From Asterella californica (lineage: Eukaryota > Streptophyta > Marchantiopsida > Marchantiales > Aytoniaceae): a stretch of DNA of 64,000 bases. Shown here piece by piece: positions 12,901 to 23,460 of the stretch (position 1 is its first letter; every line of letters begins with the position of its first letter). Both the position numbers and the translations under genes were made by a program. Below the pieces are notes generated by a model. The model was not told where the DNA came from and ran no database searches. It saw only the letters and a list, made by a program, of their open reading frames with translations. The stretch is taken from contig JAYKYS010000015.1 in NCBI GenBank assembly GCA_036924285.1, positions 8,742,001-8,806,000 of the forward strand, given 5' to 3'.

Positions 12901-13650
12901 GAAGATTTCTATCGTGCAACCCGCAAACCCAGGATTGGTAAAGCAAGAATTGATGCAAGGCATGCAGAATGAGTTTCGACAGATGAAGATGACAATCGAA
13001 GCACTACAAAGCAAGATGTTGAGCCTCGAAAGTCAAAGTATGACACACATGGGAGGTGGAGGACCGCCTCAAGGAGTACTAGTGATGGGAGAGTAAGCTG
13101 CACCGAGAGAACCCGTTGCATCTATCCTTAGGGCTAAAATCGATGATGAAGGTACGTTGTTACTACGGATGAAAAAAACATGTAAAATATAACTTTAAAA
13201 ATATCAAAGACTCATGGGAATAGTCGAGAAGTGGATTTCTTAGATGAGTCGTTATTTGCGACTTTTCAGTACGCAAATAATTGATCACATAGCGTGAGTA
13301 TTTGCGTGTATATACTTGAACGATAAAGCTCTTACATGGTATGATGCATAAGATAGATCGATGTTGACAAAAGAGAGAACAATAACTTGGACTGTAATGC
13401 AAGAAGGTCTGTTAAAAATTTCCATTCTGTGGATTCTGTGCAAATGGCTCAAACGAAGATGTGAGGATTGAAACAAAATGAAAGCCTTCAAGAGTATGTA
13501 GAGACATTCCTCTACTTGCAAGTTGCAACCACCGATATAAGTCCATCAAACACTCTTCATAATTTCAATAAGGGGTTTAAAGAAAGAGGTTTGACAAGAG
13601 TAATGGTGCAAAATCAACGTATGATTTTTGAAGTCTCGCTTGCTCATTAA
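12896..13650 (+). pseudogene. Chromovirus gag remnant
   Basis: An open start (12896-13096) holds a short predicted coiled coil (QMKMTIEALQSKMLSLESQ). A later frame (13468-13650) reads LKQNESLQEYVETFLYLQ and then LHNFNKGFKERGLTRV, which matches the conserved capsid region of plant Gypsy gag. Several stops lie between the two. No zinc knuckle is recognisable downstream. Confidence 0.75.
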
Positions 13651-13859
13651 GAGAAGGAGAAGTGAGGATTTCACCAAATCATCAGAGTCGACTCCGTTGT
13701 CTATCTCTGAATCATCTGAATGAGAGAGAAGAAAATGAAAAAGTCAAGACAACACCGAAAAATGAACAATGTCAATAAATGCACCTTGCGGCCTTACTAG
13801 TTCAAGGAGTGAAAAGAAAGACGAGGGAACGAGAAAAAGATTAACAACAAATAATACGT

Positions 13860-16243
13860 AGTTGATTGTCGCGGATGGAGTATAGAGAGAGTACTAATCG
13901 ATCTTGGTGCAATAGAGAACTTTTTGTCTGGGTCGACTATCATGAACTTAGGAATCGATTAGAAAGAGATGAGAGTGAAGAGGTGGAACTACCCAATGAA
14001 CAAACCGAAAAGATTGATTATTCATCCCAAACGACAGAACTTACTTCAAGTGAATATCAAGAAGATATTGGGTGATGAATAATCAAATTTAGCTCGTTAT
14101 GATGTCATACTGGTTATGTCGTGGATGAAGCAATACAATCATGAAGTATATCGGAGAAGAAAAATGGTGAAAACCGAACAGTAGAAAATTTTCGGAGATA
14201 GAGTGAGATCTCGAAGACAGAACTTGTCTTTGTATGTCATAGGTAGGAGTGCTATACGCAATAGCGATGCTTTTTTTAGATTTAATAAGAAAGGTCCCAA
14301 GTGCACAACTCGACGGATAGATTCTAGAAAGCTTGACATATGTGGTAACGGAATATATGATCGATCCTCAAGTGATACGATCCAAAGAGTGAAGTTGACC
14401 ACGAATACATCAGACACGGTAGTGGAAGCTGTGCTTCAGCAAGAATGGAAGGATGGTTGGCATCCAATTGCATACTTTCGTGAAAGTTGATACCAACAAA
14501 ACAAAAATATCACACTATCGAAAAAGAAGAGTTGGTTATTGCCTCGCCATGAAGCATTGGAAGCATCACTTATGAGAGAAGGCTTTTGTGATCGAGATAG
14601 ACCATAAACCTTTAGTCTATTTGGATACCTAAAAATATATCTCAAAGAGACAAATTCGTTGGCAAAATGGAAAGAACGATTCAACATGATCATCACATAT
14701 GTTGATGACAAGAAGCAAATTGCCGATGCATTAACTCGCATGCTTGTTGTGCATAACATAATCTTTGAAGTCAAAGTGAATTCTGACTTCTAGATCAAAT
14801 TGATCGATGGCACAAGGTCTGATGCACAGATTGTAGCAGCCAAAACTTCAAGAATCATTACATGCAATCATGGATTGACATTCCATGAAGAGAAGTTATG
14901 GACTCTAGATGATTCAAAACTACGTACCACCATATTAACTAAATGTCACGAATAAGCAATTGCAAGACACATGGAGCCAAAAATACACTAGAAGCAATCC
15001 AACAAGTTTTTGATTGGTCCAAGATGACGGAGGATGTTGCAATATACATCAGGAGTTATGCAATGTTTAAACAAAATAAGGCTATAAATCAAGCACCTTC
15101 TGGTCTTCTTCAACCCCTTCTTATTCTTTCCAAATGTTGAGAACGTGTTAGTATGGACTTAGTGTGAACTACCCATGACTAGTTTTGGTTTTAACTCCAT
15201 AGTTGTCTTCGTAAATAAGCTTAGCAAGATGATTCACATTTGACCGAGCAAAAATGATGTTCACCTCATGTACTTTCCCATAAACTGAAGAAATTCAAAA
15301 TATTGTGAAAGTCAATCAATTCAGAATGTGGAGTGGAGAGATATCATAACAGATAGAGGTCCTCAATTTACTACTCTATTTTGGAGAGCAATATTTGAGC
15401 TGTTCAAAACCAAACTCGCCATATCTACTGCTTATCACCACTGACTGTTAGATATATTGAAAGAGTCAATCGAACAATCGACGACATGTTACGATCCTTT
15501 ACTCTAAAGGAGCAAGAGAAGTGAGACATCTTACTTCCTTTGGTAGATTTTGCTTATAGCAACTCACTAACTGCATCTATTCTTGAAATCTCTTTTTATC
15601 TCATGTACGAAAAACATCCTCTCACACCGACAAACTTGTCACGACTACGTCTGTTATCATTAGTCAACATAAAAGTGGATGATAAATCGTTGCACGAATT
15701 CAGCAAAAAGTGATAAAATACAAAGTGAAACTACAAGTTGCTCATAATCGACAAAAGCAATATGTTGATGAACACAATCAGCATGAAGAATTCATGATTG
15801 GTGATCGAGTATGATTATCCACAACCAACATTACGTTGGTCGGTAGTCGTAAATTCAACCCTAGTTTCATCAGACTTTTCTCTTTGTTGTTCGCAGAGTA
15901 AGGGCAGTTGCATATCAACTCGAACTTTCATCTCACATGAAGATCCATCCTATTTCTCATGTATTCGTATAACGGTGATATGCACCACGACTCTAGAAAC
16001 TTTGAACTTTGTAAGAATCCCGATCTCTTTCTCAAATCATCGATGGCCAAGAAGAGTTTGAAATATAACACATCTTGAAGAAATGCGTTTGAAAGACTCA
16101 CAATCAACGAATATATTATTTGGTGAAACGAAAAAGATATCCATTACATGAAGTTACACAGGAACTCGCAACAAATCTTGCAAATGTACACTCATAGTGA
16201 AAGCCTTCGAACAACACTTTAGCAACAAGGATGTTGCGTCTTA
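13860..16243 (+). pseudogene. Chromovirus pol remnant: RNase H, integrase and chromodomain
   Basis: Frames broken by many stops still show ordered landmarks. RNase H begins near 14400 (SDTVVEAVLQQEWKDGWHPI). Its end, with DDKKQIADALTRM, is at about 14700. The integrase N-terminal part near 15000 reads KMTEDVAIYIRSYAMFKQNK, where the Cys-x2-Cys of the zinc finger is damaged. ELPMTSFGFNSIVVFVNKLS lies near 15165. The DDE core ITDRGPQFTTLFW lies near 15350 and RTIDDMLRSFTLKEQEK near 15475. SHMKIHPISHVFV (about 15940) is the pre-chromodomain stretch. A chromodomain trace (NQRIYYLVKRKRYPLHE) sits near 16110. Protease and most of RT are too decayed to place. Confidence 0.82.
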
Positions 16244-16257
16244 AAAGATGAAAAATT

Positions 16258-16743
16258 TGTAATAATAGAGTTCTACTTATCGATTAGGATGAAAATTGAT
16301 TTGATAAGTCTTCAGCATAACAATCAGTTACATCTAAGTAGGCATGAGAATAGATGCAACAAAATAGTACTTATACTAACTGGAGAGAGCGTCAAAAGAT
16401 CACCGAAACTTTCCAAAAGGAATTTGAGGATCCAAATGATGTTTTTCTCGGTCCTAAAATGAGCCTCTAGATGTAAGACTTAAGACATGCCTTTACATGC
16501 TATGGTTTGTACGCCCAAGAGCTTTCCAACGAGCTACTGTTTGTCTCATTCTGAGACCCTAGATGATATTTTGAGGTTTTGGATCTAAGGTTATATGTAA
16601 TCCACATCAGCGATGCGTGCTTACTTTTGGTGGTCAGCATTGGAATGAATCTTATCTTGTACTCCTTCTCTGACTATATAAAGTAAGGGAATGTATCTCC
16701 AAGGACATTCAAATTTGAGCCCACTCTGGAGTTCCGTCTTACA
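16258..16743 (+). repeat. 3' LTR of the chromovirus
   Basis: Second LTR copy. It starts TGTAATAATAG and ends CTTACA, giving the canonical TG...CA ends that the 5' copy has partly lost. Confidence 0.87.
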
Positions 16744-17960
16744 ACTGCTTCACTCTTTGTAAGTCCGGCATAAACAATGTAGTTACACCAATGCAATCGT
16801 TGATAACAACCTGAATATTGCACAAAAAGTTAAATTCTCACGAGTGCACTATGATTATCGTTGATGAAGTAGAAGCATCAACTACGAAAAGAAGGTGAAA
16901 TCCATTCAGTCCTCGTCGGACAATTGCGAGAATCACAACAATGAAGAAGTTGTTGTAGTAAGCATATGCATTCTCTTGCATCGCTTTCTTCAACCTCTCT
17001 ACGAACGAGTGGCTTACATCTCGGATCTGATATGGTCATCAATTGTCAGTGTTGGCTTCTGCAAACGACTTCACGAACTAGTCAATACAGATTTGTATTA
17101 CTTTGTTTGTTCCACGATAATGTTCGAATGCCTTCTACCTTACATCATTCTTCAAGTCCTATGTGAACGCGATATCTGGCAAAGAATTCAACGTCCGAAG
17201 ACGAACATTCGACTCAACATGAACAGATGCACGAGCTAGATATGGAGAATCCGAGTGGCTAGGATCTACCTCCTCAACAGGATTGGCTTGCTGAACACTA
17301 GCCGAAGATGAAGATCTTCGATGAGGTTGAGAAACTCCACCCGATGAGATGTTAGCATCTGAGTCGTAGGACACCAAATGACTTTCATCTTGACTTGGAG
17401 GTTGAGGTGGTCGTGATGGAGATGACTGATCTAGACCTTCACGACATTGATTGTCATCCTCAACTTACGACTCTCGACGAGCAATCTTGAATGCTCGTGC
17501 CTCCTCAACATCATCAACCTCGTCGATTAATGTCAACCTTGCTTTGATTTCTGGCCTTGATTTTTCTTTGGAATACTACGGTCAGCTTGGATTACTTCCG
17601 GATGGAGAAAATACCCTCCAGCATTCTTCATTAGAACAATTATCAAACTTGCCATAAAGGTCTTCTTGATTGCATCTCGCTCCAAAAGTTGTACTTGAGG
17701 CTAGCCTCCACAACTCTTTGAATGCCACGAGCATCTACAGAGCTAAAACATGACGAGAAGATAAGGAAAGAGAATAAGACAAGAAGGAACTGCAACAATG
17801 ACATTCGATGATGACAAGCAACCATTGCGGATGGTCCATGACCTTCATGTGTTGCTCATCAGCAGAGCTAGATGGCCTTGGAAGTTCATGGGTTGTTTGC
17901 ATATTGTAATGACTTATGTTACATCATCATAGATAAATAAAAGGCGATAAAGAAAAATAG
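16744..17960. other. Spacer without recognised gene
   Basis: Open frames at 16895-17239 (+), 17159-17377 (-), 17451-17657 (+) and 17643-17825 (-) overlap and show no recognisable domain. The minus-strand frame 17825-17643 has a hydrophobic stretch after a short basic start that imitates a signal peptide. With no partner exons or homologue, I do not call it a gene. Confidence 0.35.
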
Positions 17961-17974
17961 ATTTCTTTTTTTGT

Positions 17975-18040
17975 TGGCTGTTCGCGGGTAAGTGCTAACT
18001 CGTCAGGCTCATAATCTGAATCTTGTGGCTTCATATATTA
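17975..18040 (+). pseudogene. tRNA-Met-like remnant (CAU anticodon)
   Basis: The stretch reads like the D arm and anticodon arm of an elongator tRNA-Met. GCTAACTCGTCAGGCTCATA is followed by ATCTGAA, giving a 5-bp anticodon stem (TCAGG/TCTGA with a G-T pair) around a CTCATAA loop with CAU. A normal T arm (GTTCGAATC type) does not follow, so it is a truncated copy. It borders the mitochondrial fragment block, which makes an organelle origin plausible. Confidence 0.4.
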
Positions 18041-18446
18041 TCCAATTAGATTTTATTTGTTCTAAAATAAAAAATTTCCATGAATTTAGGTTTAATTTTT
18101 CTTTTTTTTAAACATAATGAAAATCATTTAAATTTAACAAAGACATTTTATACCAATATTTTTTTATGAAAAGAAAAAAGATTATGTAAAAAAATATCAA
18201 ATTTTGTATTCAAAAAATTGGCCGGTGAAAAATAATGCAAAGGAAATCTTGAATCACATGCAAAAGGCCCCAGACTTTCAGGGGACGCAAGCAGATCTGA
18301 GCAAAATTTGACAGCAATCCAGAAAGGAAACTGGACCATCCCTTACGAACAGGTTTTAAGATGGCTTATCAAAAGTTTTTTCAGGAGCGCATGTCACGGA
18401 TGGAATTACTAAGAAATAGCCAATTTGTGAATCTTTCCTAATTGTT

Positions 18447-18791
18447 GTGTTTTGCTCACGCGATCTTTTAATATTTTACGTTCTTGTTGAAAGCGTGTTA
18501 ATTTCCATGTTTATTATTATAGGTGTTTGGAGTTCCAGACAAAGCCCAAAACCGGCCAAACGGATAATTATTACTAAAGCAGATGGCAGTAGTAGACCCC
18601 TTTCTATTGCTTGGACGGTTGACAAAGTTGTGCAATCCACTTTAAAAGAACTGGTGGAACCGCACTTTGAGTCGCTTTTTAGAGACTCAAGCCACGAGTT
18701 CCGCCCTGAGAGAAGCTATCATAAAGCCCTCCGAGCCCTCCATTACTCGTGGACAGGAGGTTTACAACTTTTGACAATGGCAGCAAATTGA
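18447..18791 (+). pseudogene. Group II intron maturase fragment, N-terminal reverse transcriptase part
   Basis: From about 18520 the frame reads IITKADGSSRPLSIAWTVDK, followed by VVQSTLKELVEPHFESLF and SHEFRPERSYHKALRAL. These match RT blocks 0-2 of group II intron-encoded proteins (the IPK-dGk-RPLGIPT, DKivQ and HGFRPgRSchtAL motifs). The frame stops at 18789 and the catalytic YADD block is absent. The rest of the protein reappears only as a domain X piece at 19247-19500, so about 0.5 kb has been replaced. Confidence 0.82.
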
Positions 18792-18942
18792 GTTACTTTT
18801 TGATGATCCATTCCAGTACAACAAATGAGATTAAGCTTTAAGTAAAAAACGTGAACTGAAGGTGTAACTTGAAGTCGAATGGTCAAAAAGAGAAAAAGAT
18901 ACTGAAAAATATATCCAGGGGTGGATCTATCTATTATGATAC

Positions 18943-19010
18943 ATGCCAGGTCGAACGCAGAAAGCAAAAAAAATAGATAAAAAAAGCCTTGTCAGTTTTT
19001 TTCTTTTTTT
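18943..19010 (+). repeat. Direct repeat, copy 1 (partner 19503-19575)
   Basis: ATGCCAGGTCGAACGCAGAA followed by a poly-A/poly-T rich tail (GATAAAAAA...GTCAGTTTTTTTC) recurs almost unchanged at 19503-19575. The two copies bracket the domain X piece, suggesting duplication during the rearrangement that broke the maturase. Confidence 0.85.
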
Positions 19011-19246
19011 TCCATTTTTTCCCCGCTTTTTTTCTTTTTTTTTGTCTGACAGTCCCTCCTGGGCCCCGAGGGCCTTCGCTCCAGCCCAAGTTCCGATATT
19101 TAGGTCAGTGTCATTTTCAGGTTCTAGTCATTGCACACCTTTGGTGTTTCTGATGAGCGGTTGCTTTATGGGATCCCCCGAAACTCTGAGGAGACCCCCC
19201 TACTCTTAAGCAGTTTGACTGCTTCGGGAAGACATACCCTAAAGCC

Positions 19247-19500
19247 TTGGAACTTGGATACGCGAAAAAAAACACCAAGGGCTTAGCTCGAGCAACCTCC
19301 AATCCACGATTGCTTTCCTCATGGGACAAAGACATTGTTACCCACTTCTCATCGGCGATACGCGGCATTGTTAACTACTATTCATTTGTGAACAAGCGCT
19401 CTTCCCTGTGGAAAGTTGTGTCCATCTATAAAAAGTCCCTTTCATTTGCTACTGAAAGGCAAGCTACACTTCCTACTTGCACTTAAAAAGAACAAGTTTA
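19247..19500 (+). pseudogene. Group II intron maturase fragment, domain X
   Basis: The frame reads AIRGIVNYYSFVNKRSSLWK, then IYKKSLSFATERQ, with ALKKNKFKVC in an adjacent frame. This matches the RNA-binding/splicing domain X of plant mitochondrial group II maturases. It is separated from the RT piece at 18447-18791 by unrelated sequence and followed by the second copy of the direct repeat. Confidence 0.8.
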
Positions 19501-19502
19501 AG

Positions 19503-19575
19503 GTATGCCAGGCCGAACGCAGAAAGCAGAAAAAAATAGATAAAAAAGACCTGGTCAGTTTTTTTCTTTTTTTTA
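19503..19575 (+). repeat. Direct repeat, copy 2 (partner 18943-19010)
   Basis: ATGCCAGGCCGAACGCAGAA and the same A/T-rich tail as at 18943. Confidence 0.85.
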
Positions 19576-19610
19576 TAAATTTTTGTCCATTTTTTCTCTT
19601 TTTTTGAGTT

Positions 19611-19709
19611 TGCTACTTTCTTTGATCTTAATTGATGTTTCTTTTTTATTTGCTTCTTCTTCCAGTTTGGCTTATCCAGAGAAATTGTCAGCTTACGAAT
19701 GTGGTTTTG
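19611..19709 (+). pseudogene. nad3: nad3 fragment, copy 1 (NADH dehydrogenase subunit 3, N-terminal third)
   Basis: Translation gives a hydrophobic helix followed by SLAYPEKLSAYECGFE, the signature loop of mitochondrial complex I subunit ND3 (conserved YPEKLSAYECGFDP). The match ends abruptly at GFE and unrelated sequence (GGGCGGCCGT) follows. An inverted copy at 22588-22713 ends at the same point. Confidence 0.88.
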
Positions 19710-19727
19710 AGGGCGGCCGTTAGGTCA

Positions 19728-19784
19728 CCCTTTATTATTGCAAAAATGTACCATTTGATCGCAAAAATGTACGATTGATCCAAA
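19728..19784 (+). repeat. Inverted repeat, left arm (partner 21106-21165)
   Basis: CCTTTATTATTGCAAAAATG and the following 37 bases recur in reverse complement at 21106-21165 with only a few differences. The core GCAAAAATGTACCATTT occurs once more at 21201-21217 in direct orientation. Confidence 0.85.
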
Positions 19785-20144
19785 AGTGATCGTTTTCATT
19801 TGGCACTTCTTTCCAAAAAGCAAACACCACAAAAAAGCCTAATGCTTTGTTTTCCAATGCTTGGCTTTGCGGTTTTGCCTAGGGATTTTATGGTAGATTC
19901 GCAATTGACAAATAAAACTAACTTCGGCCGGCGAAGATAGAGTCCTTCCCTACTTGAAAAAGAATGGGCGGATAAGGTCAGACTGCTACAACTTAAGCTC
20001 TTACACGCTTTGCCCTCGTTGGACCTAGTCCGTGGCGTCATATGTCCTAAGATTATCGTAGAAGCTTTTTCCGAGATTAACTACGTGCCTCTCTCTTTGG
20101 TCGAGAGCTAAAGCCCAAAAAATGACAATGGAAAAGAAAAAGAT

Positions 20145-20294
20145 CGTAAGTACTATTGTCTCAATAAGTGCTACTAATAAAATTAGACTAGAAAGCAAAA
20201 ACAAGAAAAAATAGGTTGTATAAAGTAAATTGCCTAATGTCTCCAAATTAGTCCAACTATGTATCTTTCCAGAAAAGATTACGTTCAACAACAT
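20145..20294 (-). pseudogene. nad6: nad6 fragment (NADH dehydrogenase subunit 6, C-terminal part)
   Basis: Minus-strand frame reads GKIHSWTNLETLGNLLYTTY, then FLFLLSSLILLVALIETIVLT. This matches the TWTNLETLGNLLYT and SSLILLVAMIGAIVLT region of plant mitochondrial ND6, a membrane subunit of complex I. Upstream (towards 20466) a different frame, MTPTQLKLPDYTRLKVLASD, is fused to it. I do not recognise that part. Downstream the homology is lost after about 20145. Confidence 0.83.
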
Positions 20295-20500
20295 AACAGT
20301 GCCCAGTAGGCCCTACAAGCTTCTCGTTCTTGTACTTCTGGAAAACCTTATTCGAAAGGCTACGAAAATCAACAAGAATCTCAGTTTGGGACATGTTATA
20401 TGCCAGATCTGATGCCAAAACTTTCAGTCTAGTGTAATCGGGAAGTTTCAACTGAGTTGGTGTCATCTCAGTTTCTTCCTAATTTCATCCAATTGTCTAT

Positions 20501-20779
20501 TTACCATGGCCTTCTCGCCCCCTCCGAAGAAAACAGAATAAGCACATAGCCTGAAATAGCAATACGGATCCCTTTCACATATGGGCATTTTTTAATCTGT
20601 TTAAATATAGATCTACATATTTGTCGAAATGATTTTTTTGGTTCTAGTTTCCAAGAGATTTCCTGAGCAATTAGAGAGGCACTTTGATAAACAGAAGCTA
20701 TTTTGACTTGCTGAATTAAGGTATTAGTTTTTGTTCTCCGAAGAAATGAATAACTTAAAAGAAAATTTAGGGTAATCAC
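20501..20779 (-). pseudogene. rps3: rps3 fragment (mitochondrial ribosomal protein S3, C-terminal part)
   Basis: The frame reads [20 protein letters not shown], then [20 protein letters not shown] followed by GIRIAISG. These match the C-terminal KH-like region of plant mitochondrial S3, where GIRI.CSGRLNGAEIA normally continues. Here the sequence departs right after ISG, so the conserved end is cut off by a junction. Confidence 0.83.
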
Positions 20780-21105
20780 ATAGGTATAATAAAGGCGGAT
20801 TAGCGCATAAAAGCCTCTGACTTCTACAACTAGATAGTAACTTCAGCGGCTTCTTTCCATAAATTCTTTCAACTTGCACCTCGACAATCTAACAAAACAA
20901 TTGAAGCAGAAGTATCGAAAAAACTAGGATTAAAAAGACAACAGAATGAAGGTGATTTTTGGCACGTGTACCGAGAGCACTCGAAACTCAAGCGAGAACA
21001 ATAAAAACATCAAAAGTATCATGATGAAATTTTCAATTTATTTGATTCTTTTTTTTGAGCTGTGTCATTGTATTCGAGATTGTAAATTGAAAGCTTTCTT
21101 TCCTT

Positions 21106-21165
21106 TTGGATCAATCGTACATTTTAGCGATCAAATGGTATATTTTTGCAATAATAAAGGAGAAA
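21106..21165 (-). repeat. Inverted repeat, right arm (partner 19728-19784)
   Basis: Reverse complement of the left arm with a few substitutions. The arms enclose the nad6 and rps3 pieces. Confidence 0.85.
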
Positions 21166-21435
21166 GGACAAGCCAACGACCTCCCGGGTGAACGATTTCT
21201 CGCAAAAATGTACCATTTCTCGTGTACCTTGGTGTCGCAAAAGGTGAACTATTTTCTTGAGCCTTTTCCCCGGTTTATTATTCAAATGAGTACTTTTTGG
21301 CAAAATTTGTGGTTAATTTCACTTTTGATTGTTTTTTCTGTTTTAGGTATGTCTTTTGTTGTTTGGCTATTGTTAAGGTCGGCGAGCATAAAAAACTTTA
21401 TTTATACCCTTGTGGGAAAAGATTTGTAATATCTT

Positions 21436-21671
21436 GTATAATGAATTCTGAGGCAAAAGCCGTAGCGAGAGCTCTTATACCTATATTGGTTGCGGGAGTC
21501 GCTGAAGCTGCAGCGCAGGCGACCCAGACAGAATTCAATTATCACGCATGCAAACAATAGACCAAAGCCTGTAAGGAGACCGATATTCAGGTGAACCCCG
21601 ATAAAATAGAAAAATTAACGAATCTTCAAGCTAGTCAAACTATCGACGCGCTGTGCACGACGTCTTTGTAA
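21436..21671 (+). pseudogene. Unrecognised small frame with one in-frame TAG
   Basis: From ATG 21436 the frame gives MNSEAKAVARALIPILVAGV and then AEAAAQATQTEFNYHACKQ. It meets TAG at 21558 and continues in the same frame with TKACKETDIQVNPDKIEKL to TAA near 21669. The composition (Ala-rich helix, then a polar region with two Cys) looks like real protein rather than random sequence. It may be an organelle or plasmid-type ORF interrupted by a single stop. I know no family for it. Confidence 0.35.
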
Positions 21672-22303
21672 GGTTGGATTCTCAAATGGCCCGATTGCCT
21701 TAGGTTACTTGCCAAAGGGCACTCCGTGTCTTGTAATTGGTGGACTATTAAGATTGAAAAATGAAGTAGAGAGGTAGAAAGTTCACGGTTATCGAAAATC
21801 TGAAATAAAAGTGCCAAGCTTCGCAAGATTTTGGCATCTCAAAGTTTATTCATAGGCTGCAGACTATTATAGATAAGACCTTAAAGAGCAAAACATTGAC
21901 AAAAGGTAGATTACCATGGACTTTTGGGACAGGACCTCAGTAATGAAAAGGGGAGGTTGTCTGCGGCCCTTTAGCTAATCACTGAAAAATGATTTTCTTT
22001 GCGTTTTCGGCCGGCTTTAAAATTTCTGGCCTATGACAGAGGACCGGTTTCGACCATAAGGAGACGGCGGAAAACAAGAAAAGCCCATAGCGCAGCGACC
22101 AAGAGGCAGAGGGCCTACGTCGTATTTGATTTGATTATACGTAGTGCTACGCCCTTGGACAAAGCAAACACAGTGTATTTTGATAAATAAGGACTTCCAT
22201 GACTTGAAAGCAATTTTACTAAGGTTTGCAAACTTTATCCAAACGGTTTGATAATAAAAGAGAATTTTCACTTGAACTCCAAGTAGAGAGGGCCGAAGGC
22301 CGG

Positions 22304-22356
22304 AAATGGCTTTACCGCGCACGATAGCCGAACACACTCCTCGCGCACTACGTGCC
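22304..22356 (+). repeat. Inverted repeat, left arm (partner 23287-23341)
   Basis: GGAAATGGCTTTACCGCGCA and the following ~33 bases recur in reverse complement at 23287-23341 with several mismatches. It is another sign of inverted duplication inside the mitochondrial block. Confidence 0.8.
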
Positions 22357-22587
22357 CAAAGGTGCGTAAACACTTTCAGATAGGAAAGGGCTTTACAAAA
22401 AAAGGACCTGAAGGGTTCGGGTCGAGCCCCCGGGCTGAACCCGTTGGACCACAGGATTTGTTTTTGGAAAAAAAAACTAAATAAAAAATATATATATATA
22501 TATATAAAGAAATAATAAAAAAATAATTGTACAAAACAAAAAAATTTGATTCATAAAAATCTCCTTAAGTTTTTTGATAATTTTTTT

Positions 22588-22713
22588 ATTCAAAACCACA
22601 TTCGTAAGCTGACAATTTCTCTGGATAAGCCAAACTGGAAGAAGAAGCAAATAAAAAAGAAACACCAATTAAGATCAAAGAAAATAGTATTGCTAATTGA
22701 ATGGAGTTTTTTA
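22588..22713 (-). pseudogene. nad3: nad3 fragment, copy 2, inverted
   Basis: Reverse-strand copy of the N-terminal part of nad3. The frame reads LILIGVSFLFASSSSLAYPE, then KLSAYECGFE and a stop (TAA). It is slightly longer upstream than copy 1. It ends at exactly the same codon, followed by an A-rich stretch. Confidence 0.87.
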
Positions 22714-23286
22714 TATTTTTACTGGATAATCGTAAAAAGATATTATCATAACAAGTTTTTCCAATAAATTATACATTATATGCCCTCGTAGAGTGCTTCG
22801 TGCTAGGGCCCGGTTAACTCCATCGCTCTGATTTCGGCTTACAAACTATTAAAAGAAAAAGATTACATGCTTTCCTACCCAAGAACAACTCAAACAGCTT
22901 CGACGGACCAAAGAGGATGTGGAGTTTTCTCGGGGTCGCTTGAAGCTCGTTTAGCCTCCATAGTAAAGCCCCGCAATTTAAGTCCTTTCCTTATCTCCTT
23001 TAATGAGACCAACCGGCAAAAAGGAGAAGCGGCCCTTAGGCATCAACAGCCTTGTCAAACAAAAAAAGTGCTACGGGGAAAAGCACTCGACCAGAGGAGA
23101 ACGCTTTATGATTAAAGGGCGCAGCTCTCCCCGGCAAGGAGAGAGCTGCACCTTTTTTTTATTTGCTCTTGTTTGGTTCGTGTGCCAGCTTCAAAGAGAC
23201 TTTCAGGCCGGTCAACGTCCTTTGCTAACAAGGCAAAGGTCAAAGAGTGGGAAACCTATGGCCCATTAAGCACGAGTCCATAGGTT

Positions 23287-23341
23287 GCATGTAGTGCGTG
23301 GAGAGCGTATTCGGATATCGTGCGCGGTAAAGCCATTTCTG
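23287..23341 (-). repeat. Inverted repeat, right arm (partner 22304-22356)
   Basis: Reverse complement of the left arm, sharing ATCGTGCGCGGTAAAGCCAT. Confidence 0.8.
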
Positions 23342-23460
23342 GCCAGAGGACTGGCAAAGAAGTGCGCTTTGGGCCAAAGAGACTAAACGAAGCCCAAATA
23401 AAAGAAAGAGTTGAAAGAAATCCAAATTGAACAAATAAAATAAAGTTTGACACAATTCCT

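Larger units (their letters stand above)
11960..16743 (+). mobile_element. Decayed Ty3/Gypsy chromovirus, full length with two LTRs
   Basis: A complete but dead LTR retrotransposon of about 4.8 kb. Two diverged LTRs (11960-12450 and 16258-16743) start TGTAATA. They flank a primer-binding site, a gag remnant (12896-13650) and pol remnants from about 13860 to 16240. Domain order is gag, RNase H, zinc-finger integrase, DDE integrase, chromodomain, which is the chromovirus (Ty3/Gypsy) order. Many stops and frameshifts are present and the LTRs differ at many positions, so the insertion is old. The leader between primer site and gag is enlarged by a copy of the unknown family (12591-12900). I could not find a clean target-site duplication. 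Confidence 0.88.
18440..23460. other. Mosaic of mitochondrial-DNA fragments (probable nuclear insertion)
   Basis: Within 5 kb lie broken pieces of a group II intron maturase (+), nad3 (+), nad6 (-), rps3 (-) and a second nad3 (-). None is complete and none follows the next in an order I would expect of a plant mitochondrial genome. The pieces are linked by short inverted and direct duplications (19728/21108, 22304/23287, 18943/19503 and the nad3 pair). Transposon-rich nuclear DNA lies on both sides. The simplest reading is a nuclear insertion of rearranged mitochondrial DNA, or of a recombinogenic mitochondrial repeat region. An assembly join cannot be excluded from sequence alone. Confidence 0.75.

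Noticed and set aside
11955..16748. Target-site duplication of the chromovirus
   Set aside because: The 5-bp flanks (GCTGT left, ACTGC right) do not match well enough to claim one.
17643..17825. Signal-peptide-like small ORF on the minus strand
   Set aside because: The hydrophobic stretch alone is not evidence. Sequence on both sides is full of stops and no homologue or repeat supports it.
22017..22373. 118-codon minus-strand frame in the mitochondrial block
   Set aside because: It spans an inverted-repeat arm and shows no match to a mitochondrial protein I know.
22384..22460. Possible organelle tRNA around GGGTTCGGGTCGAGCCCCCG
   Set aside because: A T-arm-like stretch is present but no acceptor or anticodon stem can be folded around it.
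22486..22506. (AT)n run
   Set aside because: A simple repeat of about ten units in AT-rich DNA; not worth separate interpretation.
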